Assembly: GCA_963966185.1 (NCBI GenBank)
Contig: CAWZYM010000140.1
Location: 186,001-250,000 of the forward strand
DNA: 64,000 nucleotides
Direction: 5' to 3'
Origin: Rhabditoides inermis
Lineage: Eukaryota; Nematoda; Chromadorea; Rhabditida; Rhabditidae
Part shown: positions 27,801 to 39,000 of the stretch, piece after piece
How the letters are laid out: every line of letters starts with the position of its first letter
Position numbering within the stretch: position 1 is the first letter of the stretch
Program-made: the position numbers and the translations under genes
Notes under the pieces: generated by a model
Databases searched by the model: none
The model's input: only the letters and a program-made list of their open reading frames with translations
What the model was told of the DNA's origin: nothing

Positions 27801-30800
27801 TTGCAATATATGAGAACAAACATCTGCAGCGTTGTAGTGCAGGTTCTGCCAACTCTCCCAGTCCTTGGTAGAAGTCACGAGTGTTGCAATATATGAGAAC
27901 AAACCTCTGAAGTGTTGTAGTGCAGGTTTTGCCAATTTTCCTTGTCCTTAGTAGGGACCATGAATACTTTATTGTATTGGGACAAGCTTTTGGCGTGTTT
28001 TTGTGCAGGTTTCGCCAATTTTCTCTGTCTTTGGTAGGAGAAAGGAAAGTTGTATTCCAGCGTGACAAGTCTCTGGTGTGTTGTCGAGCAGGTTTTGCCA
28101 ATTTTACTTGTCCTTGTTAGGAGCCACGAGTGTTGCAATATATGATAACAAACCTATGAAGTGTTGTAGTGCAGGTTTTGCCAACTTTCCTTGTCCTTGG
28201 TAAGGGAAAGGAATGTCGTATTATATCGTGACAAGCCTCTGGAGTGTTGTCGTGCAGGTTTTGCCAATTTTCCTTGTCCTTGGTAGGGGAAAGGAAAGTC
28301 GTATTATACTGTGACAAGCCTCTGGACAGTTGTCGTGCAGGTTTTGTCAATTTTCCTTGTCCTTGTCAGGAGCCACGAGTGTTGCAATATATGAATATAT
28401 GAGAACAAACCTCTGAAGTGTTGTAGTGCATGTTTTGCTAATTTTCGTTTCCTTTGTCCTTGAATAGGACCACGAATACTTTATTGTATTGGGACAAATT
28501 TCTGAGGTGTTGAAGTGCAGGTTTTGCCAATTTTCCTTGTCCTTGGTAGGAGCCACGAGTGTAGCAATATATTAGAACAAACCTATGAAGTGTTGTAGTG
28601 CAGGTTTTGCCAACTTTTCTTGTCCTTAATAAGGGAAAGGAAAGTCGTATTATATCGTGACAAGCCTCTGGAGTGTTGTCGTGCAGGTTTTGCCAATTTT
28701 CCTTGTCCTTGGTAGGGGAAAGGAAAGTCGTATTATATCGTGACAAGCCTCTGGACAGTTGTCGTGCAGGTTTTGCCAATTTTCCTTGTCCTTGTCAGGA
28801 GCCACGAGTGTTGCAATATTTGAGAACAAACCTTTGAAGTGTTGTAGTGCAGGTTTTGCCAGTTTTCCTTGTCCTTGTTAGGAGCCACGAGTGTTGCAAT
28901 ATATGAGAACAAACCTATGAAGTGTTGTAGTGCAGGTTTTGCCAACTTTTCTTGTGATTGGTAGGGGTAAGGTAAGTCGTATTATATCGTGACAAGTTTC
29001 TGGAGTGTTGTCGTGAAGGTTTTGCAAGTTTTCCTCTCCCTAGGCAGGGGCCACAAGTGTTTTAATGTATTGGAACAAACGTCTTGAGTGTTGTCGTGCA
29101 GGTTTTGCCGTTTTACCTTGTCCTTGGTTGGAACCACGAGTGTTGCAATATATGAGAACAAACATCTGCAGTGTTGTAGTGCAGGTTCTGCCAACTTTCC
29201 CAGTCCTTGGTAGGAGTCACGAGTGTTGCAATATATGAGAACAAACCTCTGAAGTGTTGTAGTGCAGGTTTTGCCAACTTTCCTTGTCCTTGGTAAGGGA
29301 ACGGACAGTCGTATTATATCGTGACAAGCCTCTGGAGTGTTGTCGTGCAGGTTTTGCCAATTTTCCTTGTCCTTGGTAGGGAAAAGGAAAGTTGTATTCC
29401 AGCGTGACAAGTCTCTGGTGTGTTGTCGTGCAGGTTTTGCCAATTTTACTTGTCCTTGTTAGGAGCCACGAGTGTTGCAATATATGAGAACAAACCTATA
29501 AAGTGTTGTAGTGCAGGTTTTGCCAACTTTCCTTGTCCTTGGTAAGGGAAAGGAAAGTCGTATTATATCGTGACAAGCCTCTGGAGTGTTGTCGTGCAGG
29601 TTTTGCCAATTTTCTTTGTCCTTGGTAGGGGAAAGGAAAGTCGTATTATATTGTGACAAGCCTCTGGACAGTTGTCGTGCAGGTTTTGCCAATTTTCCTT
29701 GTCCTTGTCAGGAGCCACGAGTGTTGCAATATATGAATATATGAGAACAAACCTCTGAAGTGTTGTAGTGCATGTTTTGCTAATTTTCGTTTCCTTTGTC
29801 CTTGAATAGGACCACGAATACTTTATTGTATTGGGACAAATTTCTGAGGTGTTGTAGTGCAGGTTCTGCCAACTTTCCCAGTCCTTGGTAGGAGTCACGA
29901 GTGTTGCAATATATGAGAACAAACCTCTGAAGTGTTGTAGTGCAGGTTTTGCCAACTTTCCTTGTCCTTGGTAAGGGAACGGACAGTCGTATTATATCGT
30001 GACAAGCCTCTGGAGTGTTGTCGTGCAGGTTTTGCCAATTTTCCTTGTCCTTGGTAGGGAAAAGGAAAGTTGTATTCCAGCGTGACAAGTCTCTGGTGTG
30101 TTGTCGTGCAGGTTTTGCCAATTTTACTTGTCCTTGTTAGGAGCCACGAGTGTTGCAATATATGAGAACAAACCTATAAAGTGTTGTAGTGCAGGTTTTG
30201 CCAACTTTCCTTGTCCTTGGTAAGGGAAAGGAAAGTCGTATTATATCGTGACAAGCCTCTGGAGTGTTGTCGTGCAGGTTTTGCCAATTTTCTTTGTCCT
30301 TGGTAGGGGAAAGGAAAGTCGTATTATATTGTGACAAGCCTCTGGACAGTTGTCGTGCAGGTTTTGCCAATTTTCCTTGTCCTTGTCAGGAGCCACGAGT
30401 GTTGCAATATATGAATATATGAGAACAAACCTCTGAAGTGTTGTAGTGCATGTTTTGCTAATTTTCGTTTCCTTTGTCCTTGAATAGGACCACGAATACT
30501 TTATTGTATTGGGACAAATTTCTGAGGTGTTGTAGTGCAGGTTTTGCCAATTTTCCTTGTCCTTGGTAGGAGCCACGAGTGTAGCAATATATTAGAACAA
30601 ACCTATGAAGTGTTGTAGTGCAGGTTTTGACAACTTTCCTTGTCCTTAATAAGGGAAAGGAAAGTCGTATTATATCGTGACAAGCCTCTGGAGTGTTGTC
30701 GTGCAGGTTTTGCCAATTTTCCTTGTCCTTGGTAGGGGAAAGGAAAGTCGTATTATATCGTGACAAGCCTCTGGACAGTTGTCGTGCAGGTTTTGCCAAT

Positions 30801-31991
30801 TTTCCTTGTCCTTGTCAGGAGCCACGAGTGTTGCAATATTTGAGAACAAACCTTTGAAGTGTTGTAGTGCAGGTTTTGCCAATTTTCCTTGTCCTTGTTA
30901 GGAGCCACGAGTGTTGCAATATATGAGAACAAACCTATGAAGTGTTGTAGTGCAGGTTTTGCCAACTTTTCTTGTGATTGGTAGGGGTAAGGTAAGTCGT
31001 ATTATATCGTGACAAGTTTCTGGAGTGTTGTCGTGAAGGTTTTGCAAGTTTTCCTCTCCCTAGGCAGGGGCCACAAGTGTTTTAATGTATTGGAACAAAC
31101 GTCTTGAGTGTTGTCGTGCAGGTTTTGCCGTTTTACCTTGTCCTTGGTTGGAACCACGAGTGTTGCAATATATGAGAACAAACATCTGCAGTGTTGTAGT
31201 GCAGGTTCTGCCAACTTTCCCAGTCCTTGGTAGGAGTCACGAGTGTTGCAATATATGAGAACAAACCTCTGAAGTGTTGTAGTGCAGGTTTTGCCAACTT
31301 TCCTTGTCCTTGGTAAGGGAACGGACAGTCGTATTATATCGTGACAAGCCTCTGGAGTGTTGTCGTGCAGGTTTTGCCAATTTTCCTTGTCCTTGGTAGG
31401 GAAAAGGAAAGTTGTATTCCAGCGTGACAAGTCTCTGGTGTGTTGTCGTGCAGGTTTTGCCAATTTTACTTGTCCTTGTTAGGAGCCACGAGTGTTGCAA
31501 TATATGAGAACAAACCTATGAAGTGTTGTAGTGCAGGTTTTGCCAACTTTCCTTGTCCTTGGTAAGGGAAAGGAAAGTCGTATTATATCGTGACAAGCCT
31601 CTGGAGTGTTGTCGTGCAGGTTTTGCCAATTTTCTTTGTCCTTGGTAGGGGAAAGGAAAGTCGTATTATATTGTGACAAGCCTCTGGACAGTTGTCGTGC
31701 AGGTTTTGCCAATTTTCCTTGTCCTTGTCAGGAGCCACGAGTGTTGCAATATATGAATATATGAGAACAAACCTCTGAAGTGTTGTAGTGCATGTTTTGC
31801 TAATTTTCGTTTCCTTTGTCCTTGAATAGGACCACGAATACTTTATTGTATTGGGACAAATTTCTGAGGTGTTGTAGTGCAGGTTTTGCCAATTTTCCTT
31901 GTCCTTGGTAGGAGCCACGAGTGTAGCAATATATTAGAACAAACCTATGAAGTGTTGTAGTGCAGGTTTTGACAACTTTCCTTGTCCTTAA
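21856..31991. repeat. Satellite A array, third segment with shorter higher-order periods
   Basis: Same monomer family, with higher-order periods different from the left side: 927 bp (23,482-24,409), 2,103 bp (25,285-27,388, extending to about 28,350), 2,020 bp (28,733-30,753) and 678 bp (29,459-30,137). Copies within each period are close to identical, indicating recent local amplification. The array ends abruptly at about 31,991 within a monomer (ccttgtccttaa), directly against an R4-related fragment. No genes were found. Confidence 0.95.
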
Positions 31992-32209
31992 GTACAGGCC
32001 CGCTATCAAGGACGACCCCCTTCCACTTCGTTGGTCGGTACAAGAATACTTGCCGGAAGTAAGGATTTAACACAAACTTTAGGTTTCAAGTTTCGGGGTT
32101 TTCGGACGCCTCACCCAAGTGTGGTGCAAGGCAGTGTCCTCCTACCCCATTAATTTCCCCCTTACCATCGAACTACTCATTCAAGAATAGCCCAATTGAA
32201 GTATGGGGG
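31992..32209 (-). mobile_element. Truncated R4-like 5' UTR fragment at the satellite boundary
   Basis: The stretch 31,995-32,100 is a diverged copy of 33,000-33,110: both carry the gtacaagaatacttgccgga-type block and the following gttt-rich sequence. That second site is the 5' part of the internally deleted R4-like element. The fragment is cut by the satellite on its left. The remainder, 32,101-32,209, shows no recognisable content. Confidence 0.5.
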
Positions 32210-32220
32210 CATGCGCGTCA

Positions 32221-33220
32221 CATTTACCGCGTTACCACGGCTTGGTGCACCGGGCTGCTTACCAACGCCCTTCAGGACTACTTTCAACCAGCGACTAAAG
32301 TATCCATAGCCCCTCGGTTTGGAATAGCATTGGCGCTTGCACCGACGCTTTCGGGGTCCACCACTACTCTCTTAACCAGAGAGAGGACATGTCACCAATT
32401 CAGGTAACATCGCCGACATCCATAGTGCGGTGGCAACGTAGCTCGAGGGCATGCTCTCTAACTACACCCCAGATCAGTCGGTCGTTCCGATCCCTCACAC
32501 CCACTATCGGTCGTTTCGACAGACACATCCAGCACTGGTGGGTTGAGCCCACTCTGACAATATGTTCCGCCGGCGTCCCAATAGGTACAGGTGGTCCACA
32601 TCAGGTTTCCCCAACGGGTGGCAGAGTATCTTGCCGACCTGGTAGCAGGGTCCAGACGTTGTCCCCTATGGTGCTACCAGGCTAAAAACTGGGCTAACGT
32701 AGAACACGCTTCACCTTGTTCGGGCCGAAGCCCTGATCGAACCGAAGTCCAATCATCAGGTAGGAGCTCCCCCGGGCAGATATTCGACCTTGCGTCTATT
32801 TCATTGTATTGACGCAGGAGTTATGCCGCGTAGCCGCTGATGCGCCGAAGCGCCTGCGGGATCTCGCTTGCCCTTGGTTATTCACCGACAGGCTTTCCAT
32901 AGGCTTTGCGTGTTCAAGCACGACAGCCGTTGCGGATTTAGGCCGAGACCAGACTTGTCATTGCTGACCGTACCTGAAAGACACCTTCATTCCCAGCGTT
33001 CAGGCTCCGCTATCGAGAATGCCCCCTTCCGCTTCGATGGTTGGTACAAGAGTACTTGCCGGAAGTAGGGATTTTAACACCAACTTTTAGTCTCATGTTT
33101 CGGGTCTGCAAGGCGACAGATGGCTACTGTTATTCGCCGTACCTTGTTTACCGAGTAAATTTTGGGGATGGTCTTCGGTCCCTGCTTTAAAACAGCAGGA
33201 ATCGTCAAAATCCCCCTAAC
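32221..33220 (-). mobile_element. Internally deleted, non-coding R4-like element, copy 1 (Helitron-free)
   Basis: A 1,000-bp minus-strand element lies between two pieces of 28S rDNA: upstream flank 33,221-33,260 and downstream flank 32,210-32,220 (TGACGCGCATG). Its 3' half (32,221-32,700) resembles the 3' UTR of the full R4-like element at 38,998-39,450, for example in the block gcttgcaccgacgctttcgg. Its 5' half is not found in that element. There is no coding sequence. Sharing only the 3' UTR with an autonomous element, at the same rDNA site, is what is expected of a short internally deleted parasite mobilised by R4 proteins, as known for SIDEs of R2. The junction 32,812/32,813 is the empty site of the Helitron found in copy 2. 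Confidence 0.7.

Positions 33221-33260
<40 letters not shown>
33221..33260 (-). other. 28S rDNA fragment, 5' flank of the R4-like element (copy 1)
   Basis: The minus strand reads the highly conserved 28S stretch ATGACTCTCTTAAGGTAGCC and continues AAATGCCTCGTCATCTAATT. This is the rRNA region containing the R2 site (AAGG/TAGC). Similarity stops at both ends, so this is a 40-bp relic carried with the retroelement, not a functional rRNA gene. Confidence 0.85.
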
Positions 33261-33538
33261 TAAAATGATGTTGTTGGGGAGTGTGTTCCATTGTGCAAAA
33301 ACCCTACTGAAAAAACGTGCTGCTCTTTAAAGTTGTGTCAAAGCAAGGAATCAGGCGCCACCCATGAGAAACACGAGACCGAGAAGGTACAATGTTGAAG
33401 AGGCCAGAATACTCTAGACTAGTGCGATTAGTCATAACCTTATGAATATACGCAATATCGTTTATTAAGCGTCGCTCTTCGAGCGTTTGGAGATCTAATA
33501 GCTGGAGGCGTTGGGGATAAGTGAGCGAGAAAAAGCCG
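33261..33538. other. Unassigned sequence between rDNA relic and DNA transposon
   Basis: Nothing recognisable: no long ORF, no rDNA similarity beyond 33,260 and no tandem repeat. The same sequence recurs in the second segment copy at 48,943-49,220. Confidence 0.5.
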
Positions 33539-34336
33539 GAAAATGACAGTCAAAATGACAGGTGCGGTATCGATGCAATGCCGCTATGCGGCAACTTTTT
33601 TGTCGGTTCTCTTTGGCGGCGTATGTCGCCCTGTCGTCTTTCGATAGTTATGCAAATCTGAACTTGGATATCTGGAAAGCTGGCTCGCGCTGATTGGTGC
33701 ACGTAATGAGCGAACAGTGAGGTAGAGAGTGTTGTCGCCCTTCTTTTCACTCGCAATGCCAGCGATGAAATCAAACACAGCATCACCTCTATGCCGACAT
33801 CTACGCCGATGGGCGCCTGGGTGAAAAAGGTCTTTTTGTGATTGGTGAAGGGAACGGCATGTTTCCGAAGAAAGGAATAGTTGGTGTCGATAATCTTATT
33901 GTTATTCCCGGCAAATGTCACATATCATGACGAAGATGCTGGGTCAAATCTTGTCTGTGTGATAGCAAGACTCCCAATGATATCGTTTTGCTTGTCGATT
34001 TATGGTCATCCTTCACCGATCATCAAACTATTATCAACCATATGCCTGTCGGAAAAAAACCGTCACCGTCAACCCCAAGGCAACATGCATGATACAGCCT
34101 CTCGGCGTGTTCTTCTTTGGTCCGTTAAAACGATTTGTCAAGAAAGATAGATGTCCCCGTTGCGAAAATATTATTGCTTTGATTGTATGGTTATGAACAA
34201 ACATCGTTGCTAGAAACGATTCTCGAAATGAATTTGTGCTCATTATCAGAAGTTGTTATTATTCCATCTTGCGAAAAGTTTTGCTACATAGCGGCATTGC
34301 ATCGATACCGCACCTGTCATTTTGACTGTCATTTTC
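33539..34336. mobile_element. TIR DNA transposon with decayed transposase, copy 1
   Basis: Terminal inverted repeats of about 46-50 bp match perfectly. The left one starts aaaatgacagtcaaaatgac at 33,540 and its exact complement ends at 34,335. Inside the repeat the motif aaaatgacag occurs twice. The enclosed 0.7 kb encodes on the plus strand the remains of a DDE-type transposase. No clear target-site duplication is visible, so the family is not assigned. Confidence 0.75.
33787..34196 (+). pseudogene. DDE transposase remnant, copy 1
   Basis: Readable pieces in order: YADIYADGRLGEKGLFVIGE, then FPKKGIVGVDNLIVIPGKCH up to a stop at 33,928; after a frame change, NDIVLLVDLWSSFTDHQ from 33,964; then a TVTVNPKATCMIQPLGVFFF block with FKRF or LKRF. 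This matches the C-terminal half of DDE transposases: a LLLDSW.GF-type segment carrying the second catalytic Asp (here LLVDLWSSF), followed by P.GTT.MIQPLDV.FFRPFK. The N-terminal DNA-binding part is missing. In this copy an A7 tract near 34,053 adds a further frameshift that the other copy (A8) lacks. The protein would cut and paste the element; this version is non-functional. Confidence 0.65.
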
Positions 34337-34498
34337 AACTTTCCAACTCACTATCCATTCGGCCACGCTGCTGTTGTCGACAGGTCATTTCTATGGGTAG
34401 TCTATTCGAAGGCTGTCCGAATTGTTTTCAAACAACCATTTAGGAAAAGTTATGCTCATATTCGGAATCAGCATAAAAAACTGTGTATATGACCATGT

Positions 34499-34804
34499 TT
34501 ACATGTTTTCATAAGAATCCGCCAAGACGAGTGCGCAAGCTGCCCTGTCAGAACACACCCTTGACGTCATTCCCTTCTCAACCCTCCTTCTGTCTTCCCT
34601 CGCCACTCCCGTACACCTCCCATGGGTTTTCTTCCAGCATGTTGCACATGCATACACATTCTCCCCCAAGTCACCCATACACACTGCACAACTCGCACTT
34701 GTTCCCGGCCCATCTCTATTTCCATTCATTTTCTCCATTACGCTCGTGTTCGACGACACGCTCGAGGCAGAGACCGTCCGCGCCTTCTTATCAACTGGTA
34801 TCAC
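34499..34804 (-). CDS. PHD/RING-like zinc-finger ORF, copy 1
   Basis: About 100 codons. After a Ser-rich N-terminus comes CAVCMGDLGENVYACATCW, then KTHGRCTG, and a terminal CSDRAACA. The spacing Cys-x2-Cys, Cys-x2-Cys, His-x2-Cys, then a further Cys resembles a PHD finger of the kind found in host chromatin proteins and in ORF1 of some retroelements. No ATG is obvious upstream of VIPVDKK, so this may be an internal exon or an eroded ORF. It is present in both segment copies with near identity (the second at 50,074-50,478), and the downstream end differs through a small indel. Function is unknown; residence in a repeat-rich duplicated segment favours a mobile-element origin. Confidence 0.4.
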   Translation of the reverse strand: MIPVDKKARTVSASSVSSNTSVMEKMNGNRDGPGTSASCAVCMGDLGENVYACATCWKKTHGRCTGVAREDRRRVEKGMTSRVCSDRAACALVLADSYENM

Positions 34805-35178
34805 AGACCAGAGGAGATGCTGAGTGACCGGTGCGCACGCACACCTGGATCACACACACAGCAGAGCCACCTCTCCACACACAGAGAACAGACAAGACGA
34901 TTCTGCGTTACTTTCGCGAAAAATACAATTGTGTTAGGTTAATATGATTTTTTAAATAATACTCAAAGTCAAGAACAAGTCGCCACTGTTTCTTTAAGAT
35001 TGAAACGGTAATTGTAAACTTTAAAAGTTTATATATTTCATCTGTGTTTGAACAGAAGAGTCAGCGTGAGAAAGTAACAGAGAAAACGGGAGGGAGAGAG
35101 TGAGAGAGAGAGATGGAAGGAGAGGGAGGGAAGAACGTCTGTGGAGGTTCTTTCCAATATCAGTGTGAGCGAGATGAA

Positions 35179-35237
<59 letters not shown>

Positions 35238-35523
35238 TTTCTCTCTCTCTCTCTTCTTTCTAGATCTCGATTAATATCGATATAGTCGAAGAAAAACAGC
35301 CGCAAATGTCGAAAAATGACGTGTACCTTTTTTCTTTGCATCTCATTTGCATTTTTTGTGATGATATTCGTTTGCATGCTCATCCATCGTTTGACTGTGA
35401 TAGGAGCGAAGATGAGGGCGCTGAAGGGCGGCAGCGTCATTTATTAGTCATGTTGATCTTTCGAGCCATGAGCGCGTTCATCGGAGTGCTGCTGATGCTG
35501 CTCCTTCTGGATCGGCCGCCGTC
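34805..35523. other. Non-coding stretch with CT microsatellite
   Basis: No gene is recognised. It contains a CT tract at about 35,180-35,262, preceded by GA-rich sequence. It is the same as 50,479-51,197 in the second copy; the tract length differs. Similarity between copies stops exactly at ggccgccgtca, where the 80-bp array begins. Confidence 0.7.
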
Positions 35524-38500
35524 ATGTACTCACACTGTAGCCGGCACTCACCGACTCGCACTCGGCACCCTCGAGTCATACCCTACACACACTCCCTCCT
35601 GCATGCACGCCCTGTTGTAGGCGGCGCTCACCGACTCGCACTCGGCACCCTCGAGTCATACCCTACACACACTCCCTCCTGCATGCACGCCCTGTTGTAG
35701 GCGAGGCTCACCGACTCGCACTCGGCACCCTCGAGTCATACCCTACACACACTCCCTCCTGCATGCACGCCCTGTTGTAGGCGAGGCTCACCGACTCGCA
35801 CTTGGCACCCTCGAGTCATACCCTACACACACTCCCTCCTGCATGCACGCCCTGTTGTAGGCGGCGCTCACCGACTCGCACTCGGCACCCTCGAGTCATA
35901 CCCTACACACACTCCCTCCTGCATGCACACCCTGTTGTAGCCGGCGCTCACCGACTCGCACTCGGCACCCTCGTGTCATACCCTACACACACTCCCTCCT
36001 GCATGCACGCCCTGTTGTAGGCGGCGCTCACCGACTCGCACTCGGCACCCTCGAGTCATACCCTACACACACTCCCTCCTGCATGCACGCCCTGTTGTAG
36101 GCGAGGCTCACCGACTCGCACTCGGCACCCTCGAGTCATACCCTACACACACTCCCTCCTGCATGCACGCCCTGTTGTAGGCGGCGCTCACCGACTCGCA
36201 CTCGGCACCCTCGAGTCATACCCTACACACACTCCCTCCTGCATGCACGCCCTGTTGTAGGCGAGGCTCACCGACTCGCACTTGGCACCCTCGAGTCATA
36301 CCCTACACACACTCCCTCCTGCATGCACGCCCTGTTGTAGGCGAGGCTCACCGACTCGCACTCGGCACCCTCGAGTCATACCCTACACACACTCCCTCCT
36401 GCATGCACACCCTGTTGTAGCCGGCGCTCACCGACTCGCACTCGGCACCCTCGAGTCATACCCTACACACACTCCCTCCTGCATGTACGCCCTGTTGTAG
36501 GCGAGGCTCACCGACTCGCACTCGGCACCCTCGAGTCATACCCTACACACACTCCCTCCTGCATGCACACCCTGTTGTAGCCGGCGCTCACCGACTCGCA
36601 TTCGGCACCCTCGAGTCATACCCTACACACACTCCCTCCTGCATGCACGCCCTGTTGTAGGCGAGGCTCACCGACTCGCACTCGGCACTTTCGAGTCATA
36701 CCCTACACACACTCCCTCCTGCATGCCCGCCCTGTTGTAGGCGAGGCTCACCGACTCGCACTCGGCACCCTCGAGTCATACCCTACACACACTACCTCCT
36801 GCATGTACTCACACTGTAGCCGGCGCTCACCGACTCGCACTCGGCACCCTCGAGTCATACCCTACACACACTCCCTCCTGCATGCACGCCCTGTTGTAGG
36901 CGAGGCTCACCGACTCGCACTCGGCACCCTCGAGTCATACCCTACACACACTCCCTCCTGCATGCACACCCTGTTGTAGCCGGCGCTCACCGACTCGCAC
37001 TCGGCACCCTCGAGTCATACCCTACACACACTACCTCCTGCATGTACTCACACTATAGCCGGCGCTCACCGACTCGCACTCGGCACCCTCGAGTCATACC
37101 CTACACACACTCCCTCCTGCATGCACACCCTGTTGTAGCCGGCGCTCACCGACTCGCACTCGGCACCCTCGACTCATACCCTACACACACTCCCTCCTGC
37201 ATGCACGCCCTGTTGTAGGCGAGGCTCACCGACTCGCACTCGGCACCCTCGTGTCATACCCTACACACACTCCCTCCTGCATGCACACCCTGTTGTAGCC
37301 GGCGCTCACCGACTCGCACTCGGCACCCTCGAGTCATACCCTACACACACTCCCTCCTGCATGCACGCCCTGTTGTAGGCGAGGCTCACCGACTCGCACT
37401 CGGCACTTTCGAGTCATACCCTACACACACTCCCTCCTGCATGCACGCCCTGTTGTAGGCGAGGCTCACCGACTCGCACTCGGCACCCTCGAGTCATACC
37501 CTACACACACTACCTCCTGCATGTACTCACACTGTAGCCGGCGCTCACCGACTCGCACTCGGCACCCTCGAGTCATACCCTACACACACTCCCTCCTGCA
37601 TGCACACCCTGTTGTAGCCGGCGCTCACCGACTCGCACTCGGCACCCTCGAGTCATACCCTACACACACTCCCTCCTGCATGCACACCCTGTTGTAGCCG
37701 GCGCTAACCGACTCGCACTCGGCACCCTCGAGTCATACCCTACACACACTCCCTCCTGCATGCACGCCCTGTTGTAGGCGAGGCTCACCGACTCGCACTC
37801 GGCACCCTCGAGTCATACCCTACACACACTCCCTCCTGCATGCACACCCTGTTGTAGCCGGCGCCTACCGACTCGCACTCGGCACCCTCGAGTCATACCC
37901 TACACACACTCCCTCCTGCATGCACGCCCTGTTGTAGGCGAGGCTCACCGACTCGCACTCGGCACCCTCGAGTCATACCCTACACACACTACCTCCTGCA
38001 TGTACTCACTCTGTAGCCGGCGCTCACCGACTCGCACTCGGCACCCTCGAGTCATACCCTACACACACTCCCTCCTGCAAGCACACCCTGTTGTAGCCGG
38101 CGCTCACCGACTCGCACTCGGCACCCTCGAGTCATACCCTACACACACTCCCTCCTGCATGCACGCCCTGTTGTAGGCGAGGCTCACCGACTCGCACTCG
38201 GCACCCTCGAGTCATACCCTACACACACTCCCTCCTGCATGCACGCCCTGTTGTGGGCGAGGCTCACCGACTCTCACTCGGCACCCTCGAGTCATACCCT
38301 ACACACACTACCTCCTGCATGTACTCACACTGTAGCCGGCGCTCACCGACTCGCACTCGGCACCCTCGAGTCATACCCTACACACACTCCCTCCTGCATG
38401 CACACCCTGTTGTGGGCGAGGCTCACCGACTCTCACTCGGCACCCTCGAGTCATACCCTACACACACTACCTCCTGCATGTACTCACACTGTAGCCGGCG

Positions 38501-38884
38501 CTCACCGACTCGCACTCGGCACCCTCGAGTCATACCCTACACACACTCCCTCCTGCATGTACGCCCTGTTGTAGGCGAGGCTCACCGACTCGCACTCGGC
38601 ACCCTCGAGTCATACCCTACACACACTACCTCCTGCATGTACTCACACTGTAGCCGGCGCTCACCGACTCGCACTCGGCACCCTCGAGTCATACCCTACA
38701 CACACTCCCTCCTGCATGCACGCCCTGTTGTAGGCGGCGCTCACCGACTCGCACTCGGCACCCTCGAGTCATACCCTACACACACTCCCTCCTGCATGCA
38801 CGCCCTGTTGTAGGCGAGGCTCACCGACTCGCACTCGGCACCCTCGAGTCATACCCTACACACACTACCTCCTGCATGTACTCA
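35524..38884. repeat. 80-bp minisatellite array, about 42 units
   Basis: Unit landmarks are ccctacacacactccctcct, gcatgcacgccctgttgtag, a GCGGCGCTCA/GCGAGGCTCA/CCGGCGCTCA variant, and ccgactcgcactcggcaccc. Most units are 80 bp; units with tgtactcacactgtagcc are 79 bp. Four variant types are interspersed, and local runs of the same order (for example around 38,250-38,640) indicate recent block duplication. ORFs of 70-186 codons here are repeat artefacts. The array is bounded on the left by the duplicated segment and on the right by 28S rDNA, with the tgtactca motif at both edges. Confidence 0.95.
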
Positions 38885-38915
38885 TCAACAGGGTCTTCTT
38901 TCCCCGCTATTTTTG

Positions 38916-38965
<50 letters not shown>

Positions 38966-38966
38966 T

Positions 38967-38997
<31 letters not shown>
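38885..38997 (-). other. 28S rDNA fragment, 3' flank of the R4-like element
   Basis: The minus strand reads TGACGCGCATGAATGGATTA, then ACGAGATTCCCACTGTCC, the CTAGCGAAACCACAGCCAAG block, AACGGGCTTGG and GGGGAAAGAAGACCCTGTTG. These are 113 bp of the universally conserved large-subunit rRNA region between and beyond the R2 and R1 sites. It starts exactly where the retrotransposon ends and is cut off by the 80-bp array. It is a relic, not an rRNA gene. Confidence 0.9.

Positions 38998-39000
<3 letters not shown>

Noticed and set aside
1..31991. Dozens of minus-strand ORFs of 70-163 codons with recurring TKDKENWQNLHDN-like text
   Set aside because: They are read from an 83-bp satellite; unit length not divisible by three makes the same peptides reappear in rotating frames. 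No start context, introns or domain, and the ORFs drift with monomer variants.
33221..33260. A functional 28S rRNA gene
   Set aside because: Only 40 bp here and 113 bp at 38,885-38,997 match; no further rRNA sequence on either side.
33550..33921. Minus-strand 123-codon ORF present in both segment copies
   Set aside because: It is antisense to the transposase remnant and TIR; conservation reflects the duplication only.
34622..34942. Plus-strand ORFs opposite the PHD-like ORF
   Set aside because: His/Thr/Ser-rich shadows of low complexity; the minus strand has the Cys/His pattern.
35021..35440. Minus-strand ORF with a long Arg-Glu repeat
   Set aside because: Translation of the CT/GA microsatellite.
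35524..38884. ORFs of up to 186 codons rich in Thr, His, Leu and Pro
   Set aside because: Produced by the 80-bp minisatellite; same sequence translated in several frames.
1..38884. CRISPR-like regular arrays
   Set aside because: The repeats are contiguous satellites without unique spacers, in a eukaryotic genome.
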